From assembly GCA_031264865.1 (NCBI GenBank), contig JAISDJ010000007.1, positions 1 to 55,663 on the forward strand: 55,663 bases of DNA. The letters are read 5' to 3'. The translations under genes and the position numbers were made by a program. Numbering within the stretch: the first letter of the stretch is position 1; each line of letters begins with the position of its first letter. The stretch is from Tannerellaceae bacterium (GTDB taxonomy: Bacteria > Bacteroidota > Bacteroidia > Bacteroidales > Tannerellaceae). The notes below the pieces were generated by a model. That model ran no database searches. It had not been told where the DNA came from and saw nothing but the letters and a program-made list of their open reading frames with translations. Positions 37,197 through 45,324 of the stretch are shown one piece after another.

Positions 37197-39452
37197 ATGA
37201 AAGATAAAATATTCGCCGGGCTATTACTCCTTTCTATATTGTTACAGGGATGTGATAACCAGACAACGCAGGCTTCTACTGCCGGCAATGATACAGAGCG
37301 CAAAATAGATGCGTTGCTAAAACAAATGACGCTGGAAGAAAAAGTCGGACAAATGAACCAGATTAGTTTCTCCGGAGAAAATGGAAAGGTCAGAGAATTG
37401 GTTTGCAAAGGCGAGGTAGGTTCTATTTTAAATATAACCGATCCGGATATGATCAATTCGCTCCAACAGGTAGCTATGGAGGAAAGCCGCTTAAAGATAC
37501 CGTTGATTATCGGAAGGGATGTTATCCACGGATTCAAAACGATTTTCCCGATTCCATTAGGACAAGCAGCTTCATTCGATCCGCAATTGATTGAAGACGG
37601 CGCTCGTATAGCGGCTATCGAAGCAGCATCGACAGGCATTAACTGGACATTTGCTCCTATGATTGATATTGCCCGCGACCCACGCTGGGGACGCATCGCC
37701 GAAAGCCTGGGCGAAGACCCGTACCTAACGTCAGTATTAGGCGCCGCCATGATAAAAGGGTTTCAAACGGACGAATTGGACGGTCCTACAGCAATCGCCG
37801 CATGCCCCAAGCACTTTGTAGGTTACGGTGCAGCAGAAGCAGGTAAAGATTATAATTCAACCTTTATCCCCGAACGATTACTGAGAAATGTGTATTTACC
37901 CTCATTTGAAGCAGCTGTAAAAGCCGGAGCGGCCACCTTCATGACCTCTTTTAATGATAATAACGGCGTTCCTTCTTCGGGCAATAAGTTCATCCTCGAC
38001 CAGGTATTACGGAAAGAATGGGCGTTCGACGGATTTGTTGTTTCCGACTGGACATCTATTGCCGAAATGATTTCTCACGGTTTTTGCAAAGATGGAAAAG
38101 AAGCCGCAGAGAAGGCTGTTAATGCAGGAGTGGATATGGATATGGTAAGCGAACTCTATGTAAAACACCTAAAAGAACTCTTGCAGGAAGGAAAAGTAAA
38201 ACAGTCAACGATCGATGATGCCGTTCGTAGTATCTTACGGATTAAGTTCCGACTGGGATTGTTCGACAATCCGTATATCAGTACAGATGCTAAAGAAGTT
38301 ATCTACGCTGAAGAACATTTGCAGAAAGCAAAGGAAGCAGCAATCGAATCGGCCATCCTGCTGAAAAATGAGGCAAACATTCTTCCCTTAGGCGATCATA
38401 TCAAAACCATCGCTGTAATAGGCCCTATGGCGGACGCGCCTCACGACCAGTTAGGTACTTGGATTTTCGACGGAGACAAAAACCATACTGTAACGCCGTT
38501 GAAAGCCTTGCAGCAACAGTATGGCGACAAGATACGTATTTTGTATACCCAGGGGACAGCCTATAGCCGGGATATGGAGACCAATGGTATTCCGGCTGCT
38601 GTTTCCATAGCCCGTAGCGCCGATATTGTATTGGCTTTCGTAGGTGAAGAATCAATTCTCTCCGGCGAAGCGCATAGCCTGTCAAACCTGAACTTACAAG
38701 GTGTGCAAAGCGAATTGATTGAAGCCGTTGCTAAAACAGGTACGCCGGTAGTGACGATTGTTATGGCCGGACGTCCGCTAACCATCGGGCGGGATGCCGA
38801 ACATTCCAAAGCCGTCTTATTCAATTTCCATCCGGGAACGATGGGAGGCCCGGCAATTGCAGACCTTTTATTTGGGAAAGCCGTACCTGGCGGTAAATTA
38901 CCGGTTACATTCCCTAAAACCGTCGGACAAATCCCTCTCTACTATGCCCACAATAACACCGGACGTCCGTATCAGGGAGGAGAAACCCTGCTAAATGATA
39001 TTCCGTCGGAAGCCGGACAAACTTCCTTAGGAAATACCTCTTTCCATCTGGATGCAGGCGTAGAGCCCTTATATCCGTTCGGCTACGGCCTGTCGTACAC
39101 CACCTTCGAATACAGCAATCTCCGTTTGTCCAACACACAAATGACAGCATCAGATGTATTAAACGTATCGGTAGATATCACCAACACAGGTAATTACGAT
39201 GCCACCGAAATAGCCCAACTATACGTGCAAGACTGTTTCGCTTCGGTAACACGTCCGGTAAAAGAATTAAAACGCTTCGACCATATACCATTGAAAGCCG
39301 GTGAAAAGAAGACGACAACCTTCACATTACCCATAGCAGAGCTGGCGTTTTACAATATAGATATGAAAAAGATAGTTGAACCCGGAGACTTCAATCTTTG
39401 GGTAGGCCCCAACAGCCAAGAAGGTCTAAAAGCCTCCTTCGTAGTAAACTAA
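37197..39452 (+). CDS. GH3 family beta-glucosidase lipoprotein
   Basis: 751 residues from ATG 37197; the ORF-track start at 37188 is a TTG. Lipobox LLLLSILLQGCDN near residue 16 suggests membrane anchoring. The N-terminal TIM barrel contains DPRWGRIAESLGEDPYLT, CPKHFVGYGAAEAGKDYN and the nucleophile aspartate in GFVVSDWTSIAEM near residue 283. The alpha/beta sandwich follows (AVIGPMADAPHDQLGTW ... ILSGEAHSL), then a fibronectin-III-like C-terminal domain. GH3 enzymes of this build release terminal beta-linked glucose from oligosaccharides. Last gene of the operon, it would finish degradation of the imported glycan. Confidence 0.93.
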   Translation: MKDKIFAGLLLLSILLQGCDNQTTQASTAGNDTERKIDALLKQMTLEEKVGQMNQISFSGENGKVRELVCKGEVGSILNITDPDMINSLQQVAMEESRLKIPLIIGRDVIHGFKTIFPIPLGQAASFDPQLIEDGARIAAIEAASTGINWTFAPMIDIARDPRWGRIAESLGEDPYLTSVLGAAMIKGFQTDELDGPTAIAACPKHFVGYGAAEAGKDYNSTFIPERLLRNVYLPSFEAAVKAGAATFMTSFNDNNGVPSSGNKFILDQVLRKEWAFDGFVVSDWTSIAEMISHGFCKDGKEAAEKAVNAGVDMDMVSELYVKHLKELLQEGKVKQSTIDDAVRSILRIKFRLGLFDNPYISTDAKEVIYAEEHLQKAKEAAIESAILLKNEANILPLGDHIKTIAVIGPMADAPHDQLGTWIFDGDKNHTVTPLKALQQQYGDKIRILYTQGTAYSRDMETNGIPAAVSIARSADIVLAFVGEESILSGEAHSLSNLNLQGVQSELIEAVAKTGTPVVTIVMAGRPLTIGRDAEHSKAVLFNFHPGTMGGPAIADLLFGKAVPGGKLPVTFPKTVGQIPLYYAHNNTGRPYQGGETLLNDIPSEAGQTSLGNTSFHLDAGVEPLYPFGYGLSYTTFEYSNLRLSNTQMTASDVLNVSVDITNTGNYDATEIAQLYVQDCFASVTRPVKELKRFDHIPLKAGEKKTTTFTLPIAELAFYNIDMKKIVEPGDFNLWVGPNSQEGLKASFVVN

Positions 39453-39466
39453 CCTGTTATATAAAT

Positions 39467-39520
39467 AAACCACAGATGGATGATTCGGCAAATAGCCGCC
39501 AGATCGGATATCTGTGGTTT
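39467..39520. terminator. bidirectional terminator after the GH3 gene
   Basis: AAACCACAGAT pairs perfectly with ATCTGTGGTTT and encloses a second hairpin CGGC-N5-GCCG. It lies 15 bp after the GH3 stop. On the minus strand the tail is TTTATTTATATAA, so it can also end the convergent HU-like/small-ORF transcript. Confidence 0.7.
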
Positions 39521-39541
39521 CCCACAAGTTGAAGAGCACAA

Positions 39542-39724
39542 CTAAAACAGCAAAGTAAACGTATTATTCTTATCTTGGTTTTTTGTATAATTGCGAATTT
39601 CTTCTTTCAGCGTTTTCAGACATTGTTTTGCCATAAACTCTCTGAATGGATGATTCGATTCCTTTTCCCAGCTTGCTTCCAAAGCTTTTATATACTCGCC
39701 CTTATCTTCTTTATATACTTTCAC
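39542..39724 (-). CDS. small hypothetical protein downstream of the HU-like gene
   Basis: 60 residues from a GTG start (MKVYKEDKGEYIKALEASWE...). The frame closes with a stop shortly upstream, so no longer form exists. It is charged and predicted helical, without membrane segment or signal. It starts 44 bp after the HU-like stop on the same strand and ends just before the bidirectional terminator, so it is probably co-transcribed. I do not recognise it. Composition looks protein-like, but the GTG start and short length leave doubt. Confidence 0.4.
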   Translation of the reverse strand: MKVYKEDKGEYIKALEASWEKESNHPFREFMAKQCLKTLKEEIRNYTKNQDKNNTFTLLF

Positions 39725-39768
39725 CGGAATTATTCCATGATAAAATTATGAGATTACAAATTGCAGCA

Positions 39769-40380
39769 TTACCGGTGATAATGGCCTTCTACGGGTTCGT
39801 ATAAGGGGGAACGGCGGTGACCGATGGTTTGTAGTTTGCCTTCGGTAACAAGTCGTTTGAGATGGCGACTGGCGGTAGAATGGGTAAAACTGCAAAGCTG
39901 ACGGAATTGTATGCCGGTGATGTAAGGGTAGTTTGAGAAGTGCCTGGTGAGTAGTCCGTCTATTTCTGCTTCCGAGTGGCGGCTGGAGTGGCGCTTTTCC
40001 GGTGTCCGTGTCAGTGGAAAACGCTTTATTGTTTCCTTTAATTTCTTTTCGGGTCGGAAAACAATTGTCTTCGGATGAATGGACTCCGCTCGTATTTCTT
40101 TTGTCGAACAAACGGGAGGGCAGGATAAAGCAAGTTCGAAGTATCCCACACCTTTCCAGTGTACCCGGTGGCTGGACGATAAATGGGTTAAAAGTTGTTC
40201 TCCGAACATGCTCAGAGCCATCTGTACTTCTCCTGTTGTGAGTGTGGACATTTCGTGAATCTGTTTGGCAATTTCATCCGAATGGATGGTTCCCGATGTT
40301 ACAACCCGTGCATGTAATCTTGGCTTTTTGTCACTCCCTTTTTCGGGAGGATTCTGATAGAAGTCGTAAAATAATCCCAT
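39769..40380 (-). CDS. HU-like (HU-HIG type) DNA-binding protein with C-terminal winged-helix-like domain
   Basis: 203 residues, no signal peptide. Residues 1-110 fit the Bacteroidota HU-related family: MGLFYDFYQNPPEKGS, a LHARVVTSGTIHSDEIAKQIHEMSTLTTGEVQMAL helical dimerisation part and HRVHWKGVGYFELALSC in the DNA-binding arm region. A basic linker (about 110-135) leads to a helix-turn-helix-like C-terminus: ITGIQFRQLCSFTHSTASRHLKRLVTEGKLQTIG, with a closing SPLYEP. Such proteins are thought to bind DNA as dimers; their targets are unknown. The leader carries a four-unit palindrome array that may be its own binding site. A decayed paralogue lies at 27745-28162. Confidence 0.82.
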   Translation of the reverse strand: MGLFYDFYQNPPEKGSDKKPRLHARVVTSGTIHSDEIAKQIHEMSTLTTGEVQMALSMFGEQLLTHLSSSHRVHWKGVGYFELALSCPPVCSTKEIRAESIHPKTIVFRPEKKLKETIKRFPLTRTPEKRHSSRHSEAEIDGLLTRHFSNYPYITGIQFRQLCSFTHSTASRHLKRLVTEGKLQTIGHRRSPLYEPVEGHYHR

Positions 40381-40437
40381 AGTTTTATTGATTTATTGGT
40401 GAATAAGTAATTATTTAGTTATTTCTTTTTTATCGTT

Positions 40438-40518
40438 CCACCCAGGTGAGACAGTTATATCACCTAGGTAAGATAGATATACCACCTGGGTAGGATACTT
40501 GTTTCACCTGGGTGAGAC
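40438..40518 (-). repeat. four-unit palindrome array, 22-bp period, in the leader of the intact HU-like gene
   Basis: Units CCACCCAGGTGAG, TCACCTAGGTAAG, CCACCTGGGTAGG and TCACCTGGGTGAG have centres at 40443.5, 40465.5, 40487.5 and 40509.5, exactly 22 bp apart. The best unit reads TCAC-CTGG-GTGA, the same TCAC-N4-GTGA form as at 28217. The array ends 58 bp before the ATG and starts 16 bp downstream of the -7 box. Confidence 0.9.
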
Positions 40519-40534
40519 GATAAAAAGTCGATTA

Positions 40535-40565
40535 CAAAAATACGAAATATACACGATTCCATCAA
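40535..40565 (-). promoter_or_regulatory. promoter of the intact HU-like gene
   Basis: Minus strand: TTG, 20-nt spacer, TATTTTTG. Transcription should begin about 7 nt downstream, which puts the whole palindrome array in the 5-prime leader. Confidence 0.7.
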
Positions 40566-40616
40566 TAGTTTTAAACGAATAAACTAGCACATTAAGCCAA
40601 GTCTGTGAATAATCCA

Positions 40617-40624
40617 TATCTTTG
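40617..40624 (+). promoter_or_regulatory. -7 box of the MalY/PatB-type aminotransferase gene
   Basis: TATCTTTG, 22 bp before the ATG; -33 element unclear. Divergent from the HU-like promoter. Confidence 0.55.
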
Positions 40625-40646
40625 TTTGGTTAAATAATCATAGGAA

Positions 40647-41819
40647 ATGAAACAATACAATTTTGATGAGATTATCAACCGTAAAGGGACTCATTGCATA
40701 AAAGTAGACAAGCTTGAAGAACGATTTGGAAATGCCGATCTAACACCGTTATGGGTGGCAGACATGGACTTCCGCACTCCGGATTTTATCGTTGAAGCAA
40801 TAAAAGAACGCTGTTCGCATGAGATTTTCGGATACACGTTTGCTTCCGCCGACTATTACAATCGCATTATCAACTGGGTTAAGCAGCGCTATGAGTGGGA
40901 TATCAAGCAGGAATGGATCAGTTATATCCCCGGAATTGTCAAAGGTATAGCCTTCACTATCGACTGCTTTACCCAACCCGGAGACAAGGTAATTATCCAG
41001 CCTCCCGTATACCATCCGTTTCGTATTGTACCGGAAAGCATGGGGCGCACGGTTATAAATAATCCGTTGAAACTGATAAACGGAAAATACGAGATGGATT
41101 TTGAGCAATTGGAAACTATCATAGACAACGGATGCAAATTATTTATCCTCTCCAATCCACATAATCCGGGAGGTATTGTATGGCCGAAAGACACATTAAT
41201 CCAATTGGCCGAGATATGTGCAAAACATCATATACTCATAATTTCAGATGAAATACATGCAGAAATGATCTATCCGGGATACCGGCACTATCCCTTCCCT
41301 TCTATTTCCGAAACAGCCACATCTTCCAGCATCACCTTTATGGCCCCAAGCAAAACATTTAATATAGCCGGCATCGTTACTTCCTATGCTATCATACCTA
41401 ATCCTGCCATTCGCGAACGATTCTATTCTTTTCTCGAAGCCAGAGAATTGCACGAGGGCACTATTTTCGCTTATGAAGCAACGAAAGCAGCCTATACCTA
41501 TGGAAATGAATGGCGCCAACAAATGCTCGGATACATCCTGAAAAATGTAGACTTTGTTGTCGATTTCATTGAAAAATATATACCGGAAATAAAGGTATAC
41601 CGCCCGCAAGCATCCTTTTTAATATGGTTGGACTGTAAAAAGTTAAAACTAAAACAGGAAGAGCTTGTTTCAGTATTCTTAAAAGCCGGATTAGCACTGA
41701 ATGACGGAGCCATGTTCGGTCCCGGAGGCGAAGGGCATATGCGTATGAATATAGGCTGTCCACGCTCCACCGTAGAGCAATCGCTGAACGCATTAAAAAG
41801 AGCCCTAGATGAAAAATAA
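40647..41819 (+). CDS. MalY/PatB family PLP-dependent aminotransferase (probable cystathionine beta-lyase)
   Basis: 390-residue fold-type I PLP enzyme. Visible signatures: PLWVADMDFRTPDFI near 31-45, the substrate/PLP region SNPHNPGGIVW near 168, the PLP aspartate in ISDEIHAEMIYPG near 199, and the Schiff-base lysine in MAPSKTFNIAG near 235. MalY/PatB members cleave C-S bonds of cystathionine or cysteine conjugates, giving homocysteine or thiols plus pyruvate and ammonia. Aminotransferase activity cannot be excluded. Own promoter; the next gene also has a promoter. Confidence 0.88.
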   Translation: MKQYNFDEIINRKGTHCIKVDKLEERFGNADLTPLWVADMDFRTPDFIVEAIKERCSHEIFGYTFASADYYNRIINWVKQRYEWDIKQEWISYIPGIVKGIAFTIDCFTQPGDKVIIQPPVYHPFRIVPESMGRTVINNPLKLINGKYEMDFEQLETIIDNGCKLFILSNPHNPGGIVWPKDTLIQLAEICAKHHILIISDEIHAEMIYPGYRHYPFPSISETATSSSITFMAPSKTFNIAGIVTSYAIIPNPAIRERFYSFLEARELHEGTIFAYEATKAAYTYGNEWRQQMLGYILKNVDFVVDFIEKYIPEIKVYRPQASFLIWLDCKKLKLKQEELVSVFLKAGLALNDGAMFGPGGEGHMRMNIGCPRSTVEQSLNALKRALDEK

Positions 41820-41823
41820 TATG

Positions 41824-41831
41824 TATCTTTG
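41824..41831 (+). promoter_or_regulatory. -7 box of slyD
   Basis: TATCTTTG, 33 bp before the ATG at 41865. It overlaps the TTG used as the ORF-track start at 41829, so the longer N-terminus is not translated. Confidence 0.55.
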
Positions 41832-41864
41832 CAGGATTATGCATTTATAAATATCAAATTAAAC

Positions 41865-42419
41865 ATGAGAATAGCAACGAATAAGTTCGTATCGGTTACT
41901 TACGACCTGAACGTGGGAGAAGGCGAAGAACGGGAATTAATGGAAAGAGCAACAGCCGAAGCTCCTTTACGTTTTATTTTTGGAACAGGCACGATGCTTC
42001 CTGCTTTCGAAGACGCATTAAAAGGGCTTGAAGTAGGTAGTACGTTCGACTTCACGATTTCTCCGGCCGACGGATATGGTGAGTATAATGAAGAACATAT
42101 TATGGAACTTCCGAAAAGTATTTTTGAAATTGACGGTAAGTTCGACTCAGATATGATTAAAGAAGGAAATACCGTCCCTATGATGGATGCCGACGGCAAC
42201 AGATTGAATGGTTCAGTAGAAGAAATTAAAGAAGATGTTGTTGTTATGAACTTCAATCATCCTTTAGCCGGAGAAACACTTCACTTTACAGGCGAAGTGA
42301 TTGACGTACACGACCCTACAGCCGAAGAAATAGCAGCGATATCGTCTGGCGGATGCAACTGCGGATGCGGAGATGATGATTGCAGTAGTGGTGGTTGCAA
42401 TGGTTGCGGACATCATTAA
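41865..42419 (+). CDS. slyD: FKBP-type peptidyl-prolyl cis-trans isomerase, SlyD type
   Basis: 184 residues from ATG 41865. The FKBP half shows VSVTYDLNVGEGEERELMERA and FIFGTGTMLPAFEDALKGLEVGSTFDFTISPADGYGEYNEE. An insert-in-flap chaperone domain occupies the middle. The C-terminus is a Cys/His metal-binding tail (GGCNCGCGDDDCSSGGCNGCGHH), the hallmark of SlyD. It folds proline-limited proteins and can carry nickel or zinc in the cytoplasm. Only 3 bp separate it from aroC, so the two are co-transcribed. Confidence 0.95.
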   Translation: MRIATNKFVSVTYDLNVGEGEERELMERATAEAPLRFIFGTGTMLPAFEDALKGLEVGSTFDFTISPADGYGEYNEEHIMELPKSIFEIDGKFDSDMIKEGNTVPMMDADGNRLNGSVEEIKEDVVVMNFNHPLAGETLHFTGEVIDVHDPTAEEIAAISSGGCNCGCGDDDCSSGGCNGCGHH

Positions 42420-42422
42420 GCG

Positions 42423-43493
42423 GTGAATACTTTTGGAACTATATTCAGGCTAACGTCATTCGGCGAATCGCATGGCCTTGGCGTAGGAGGTGTGATAGAT
42501 GGTTGTCCTGCCGGAATTGAGTTGGATATGGAATTTATCCAACAAGAATTGAACCGACGGAAACCCGGACAATCAAAAGTCACTACTCCTCGTAAAGAGA
42601 ATGACGAAGTTCAATTTTTATCCGGAATATACGAAGGTAAAACTACCGGTACACCAATAGGTTTTATCATATGGAATAAAAACCAACATTCTTCCGATTA
42701 CGACAACATGAAGGATGTATACCGCCCTTCACATGCCGATTATACCTATCATAAAAAATACGGCATTCGCGACCCACGAGGCGGAGGACGTTCATCTGCA
42801 CGCGAAACAATTGCCCGGTGTGTAGCCGGGGCTATCGCCAAATTAGCTCTTCGGCCATATAATATCTCCATACAGGCATATACTTCGCAAATAGGTTCTG
42901 TCAAATTAGAAGGAACATACAAGGATTATGATCTGAGCTTCACCGAAGAAAGCCTTGTCCGTTGTCCGGATCCTGCTAAAGCAGAGGAAATGGAACAACT
43001 TATCATGGAAATAAAAGGACAAGGCGATACCATCGGAGGTATTATTACTTGTGTAGCCAAAGGAGTGCCGGCAGGATTAGGCGAACCCGTTTTCGGGAAA
43101 CTGCATGCAGCTTTAGGTCATGCTATGCTTACGATTAATGCAGTAAAAGGATTTGAATACGGAGATGGTTTCGACGCCCCTCTTTACCGTGGCTCTGAAC
43201 GGAACGACCGTTTTTTCAATGATCGGGGACGTATTAATACCCGTACGAATCATTCGGGGGGAATACAAGGAGGCATTTCAAACGGACAGGATATCTATTT
43301 CCGGGTAGCTTTCAAATCGGTTGCTACCATCCTGATGGAGCAAGAAACCGTTACAACAGAAGGAGAAGATACACTTTTAACAGCGCGTGGCCGGCACGAT
43401 GCTTGTGTTATTCCTCGTGCCGTCCCTATTGTAGAAGCCATGACTGCCATGACTTTATTAGATTATTTACTGTTGCATAAGAATAAGAGCTAA
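42423..43493 (+). CDS. aroC: chorismate synthase
   Basis: 356-residue enzyme that makes chorismate from 5-enolpyruvylshikimate 3-phosphate using reduced FMN, the last shared step of aromatic amino acid synthesis. The start is a GTG, supported by the family-typical N-terminus [18 protein letters not shown]. Further signatures: [35 protein letters not shown]-type region and [13 protein letters not shown] near residue 280. The GTG start 3 bp after the slyD stop suggests translational coupling. aroB lies 12 kb downstream in the same direction. Confidence 0.97.
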   Translation: MNTFGTIFRLTSFGESHGLGVGGVIDGCPAGIELDMEFIQQELNRRKPGQSKVTTPRKENDEVQFLSGIYEGKTTGTPIGFIIWNKNQHSSDYDNMKDVYRPSHADYTYHKKYGIRDPRGGGRSSARETIARCVAGAIAKLALRPYNISIQAYTSQIGSVKLEGTYKDYDLSFTEESLVRCPDPAKAEEMEQLIMEIKGQGDTIGGIITCVAKGVPAGLGEPVFGKLHAALGHAMLTINAVKGFEYGDGFDAPLYRGSERNDRFFNDRGRINTRTNHSGGIQGGISNGQDIYFRVAFKSVATILMEQETVTTEGEDTLLTARGRHDACVIPRAVPIVEAMTAMTLLDYLLLHKNKS

Positions 43494-43514
43494 TCATACA
43501 TTCACTTTTTTTCG

Positions 43515-43605
43515 AATGTTTTCAACATTTTTTGCTACTTATCAACAGGTAGGGTATAGTTTTACATCTTTTAGATTGTGTATATTCATTTAATGTTTAG
43601 TTTTG
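43515..43605 (+). promoter_or_regulatory. promoter and palindrome upstream of parA
   Basis: TTG at 43576 and TAGTTTTG at 43598-43605 are separated by exactly 19 nt, an excellent Bacteroidota promoter 24 bp before the parA ATG. An upstream palindrome AATGTT-TTC-AACATT (43515-43529) could be an operator. No canonical parS site was seen. Confidence 0.75.
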
Positions 43606-43629
43606 TGCGAGAATTAGTATAGATGAAAT

Positions 43630-44394
43630 ATGGGAAAAATTATTGCAATAGCAAATCAAAAAGGCGGAGTCGGAAAAACAACTACTACAATTAACTTAGC
43701 CGCTTCATTAGCCGTTCTTGAAAAAAAAGTATTAGTAGTGGATGCCGACCCACAAGCAAATGCATCATCAGGGCTTAGTATAGATATTCGCAATGTAAAC
43801 CTTTCTATTTATGAATGTTTGGTGAATGGCGATGATGCCAAACAAGCAATCGTTCCAACAGAAGTCGATGGACTTGAGATTATCCCGTCTCACATAGATT
43901 TAGTAGGCGCCGAAATAGAGATGTTGAATTTGGAAAACAGGGAACAAATCATGAAGCATGTATTACTTCCCCTGAAAGATATGTATGATTACATATTGAT
44001 AGACTGTTCGCCGTCTTTAGGTCTTATCACCGTTAATGCACTAACTGCCGCCGATTCTGTTATGATTCCGGTACAATGCGAATATTTTGCATTGGAAGGT
44101 ATCAGCAAATTGTTAAATACAACAAAAATAATCAAATCCAGATTGAATCCGGCATTAGAAATAGAAGGTTTCTTGCTTACCATGTACGATTCGCGCCTTC
44201 GTTTGGCAAACCAGATATACGAAGAAGTAAAGCGTCCGTTTAAAGACCTGGTATTTACAACCGTTATCCAACGTAATATTAAACTAAGCGAAGCTTCCAG
44301 CTATGGAAAACCGGCCATATTGTATGATGCGGAATCCAAAGGTTCGGAAAACCATATGCAATTAGCTAAAGAACTAATCGAAAAGAATAACTAA
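43630..44394 (+). CDS. parA: chromosome-partitioning ATPase ParA/Soj
   Basis: 254 residues. The deviant Walker A motif KGGVGKTTTTINLAASLA lies near residue 10, the Walker A-prime DADPQANASSG near 40 and Walker B YILIDCSPSLGLIT near 120. It lacks an N-terminal HTH, so it is the chromosomal Soj type. Together with ParB it segregates the origin region. The parB ATG begins 3 bp after its stop. Confidence 0.96.
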   Translation: MGKIIAIANQKGGVGKTTTTINLAASLAVLEKKVLVVDADPQANASSGLSIDIRNVNLSIYECLVNGDDAKQAIVPTEVDGLEIIPSHIDLVGAEIEMLNLENREQIMKHVLLPLKDMYDYILIDCSPSLGLITVNALTAADSVMIPVQCEYFALEGISKLLNTTKIIKSRLNPALEIEGFLLTMYDSRLRLANQIYEEVKRPFKDLVFTTVIQRNIKLSEASSYGKPAILYDAESKGSENHMQLAKELIEKNN

Positions 44395-44396
44395 TT

Positions 44397-45314
44397 ATGG
44401 ACGTTAAAAAGTCTCCGACAGCAAGTAAAAAGCCTGCGCTAGGTCGTGGATTAGATGTACTTATCAAGATGGATGAAGTAAAAACCGGTGGTTCGTCGTC
44501 TATAAATGAAATCGCGTTAAGCAAAATCCAGCCGAATCCGGACCAGCCTCGTTCTGTGTTCGAAGAAGAAACACTTGAAGAACTTTCCGCATCTATCCGT
44601 GCCTTAGGAATTATCCAACCTATTACGTTAAAAGAAGTTTCTCCTGATAACTATATGATTATTTCAGGAGAGCGGCGTTATCGCGCCGCAATAAGGGCCG
44701 GACTAAAAAGTATCCCGGCTTATGTGAAAACAGCAGCTGACGAAAATGTTGTTGAAATGGCGCTGATCGAGAATATACAGCGTGAAGACCTGAACTCCAT
44801 AGAAATTGCATTGGCCTATCAGAAACTAATCGACAACTACGGACTAACACAGGAAAAATTAAGTGAACGCGTAGGCAAAAAACGAACAACCATTGCCAAC
44901 TATCTACGGTTATTAAAGCTACCTGCCGAAATCCAGATGAGTTTGAAAGACAAGAAAATTGATATGGGGCATGCCCGTGCATTAATTCCTGTAGAAGACC
45001 CGGAAGTCCAGTTAGCTCTTTATGAACAGATCATGTCCGACGGACTTTCCGTAAGGATGGTAGAAGATATGGTTCGCAGAGTAGCTGCCGGAGAAGAATT
45101 ATCGCAAAAAAAAGACAAAGAAAAAAGCAATAAAGACGGACGGAAATCAACGCCGCCTGAAGAATATAAGATGTTGAAAGACCATTTATCTCGTTTCTTT
45201 AACACGAAAGTGCAGTTGAGTTATAATGAGAATGGAAAAGGGAAAATCAGTATCCCTTTTCATTCGGAAGAAGATCTGGAACGGCTAATCGGCCTGTTTG
45301 ATAAGTTGAAATAA
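44397..45314 (+). CDS. parB: chromosome-partitioning protein ParB/Spo0J
   Basis: 305 residues. N-terminal KPALGRGLDVLI is the ParA-stimulating region type. The ParB/Srx CTPase domain contains NPDQPRSVFEEETLEEL and GERRYRAAIRAG near residue 100. The HTH domain covers LTQEKLSERVGKKRTTIANYLRLLKLP near 155-185. A charged linker leads to the C-terminal dimerisation domain. It loads on parS sites as a CTP-dependent clamp. Second gene of the par operon. Confidence 0.96.
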   Translation: MDVKKSPTASKKPALGRGLDVLIKMDEVKTGGSSSINEIALSKIQPNPDQPRSVFEEETLEELSASIRALGIIQPITLKEVSPDNYMIISGERRYRAAIRAGLKSIPAYVKTAADENVVEMALIENIQREDLNSIEIALAYQKLIDNYGLTQEKLSERVGKKRTTIANYLRLLKLPAEIQMSLKDKKIDMGHARALIPVEDPEVQLALYEQIMSDGLSVRMVEDMVRRVAAGEELSQKKDKEKSNKDGRKSTPPEEYKMLKDHLSRFFNTKVQLSYNENGKGKISIPFHSEEDLERLIGLFDKLK

Positions 45315-45324
45315 ACGATGACGA

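Noticed and set aside
40438-40518. Possible CRISPR-like array
   Set aside because: The period is 22 bp and consists of a palindrome plus a 6-bp spacer, with only four units and no cas genes; spacers are far too short.
43539-43547. DnaA-box-like TTATCAACA upstream of parA as an origin signal
   Set aside because: A single 8/9 match with no cluster, no AT-rich unwinding element recognised and no dnaA nearby.
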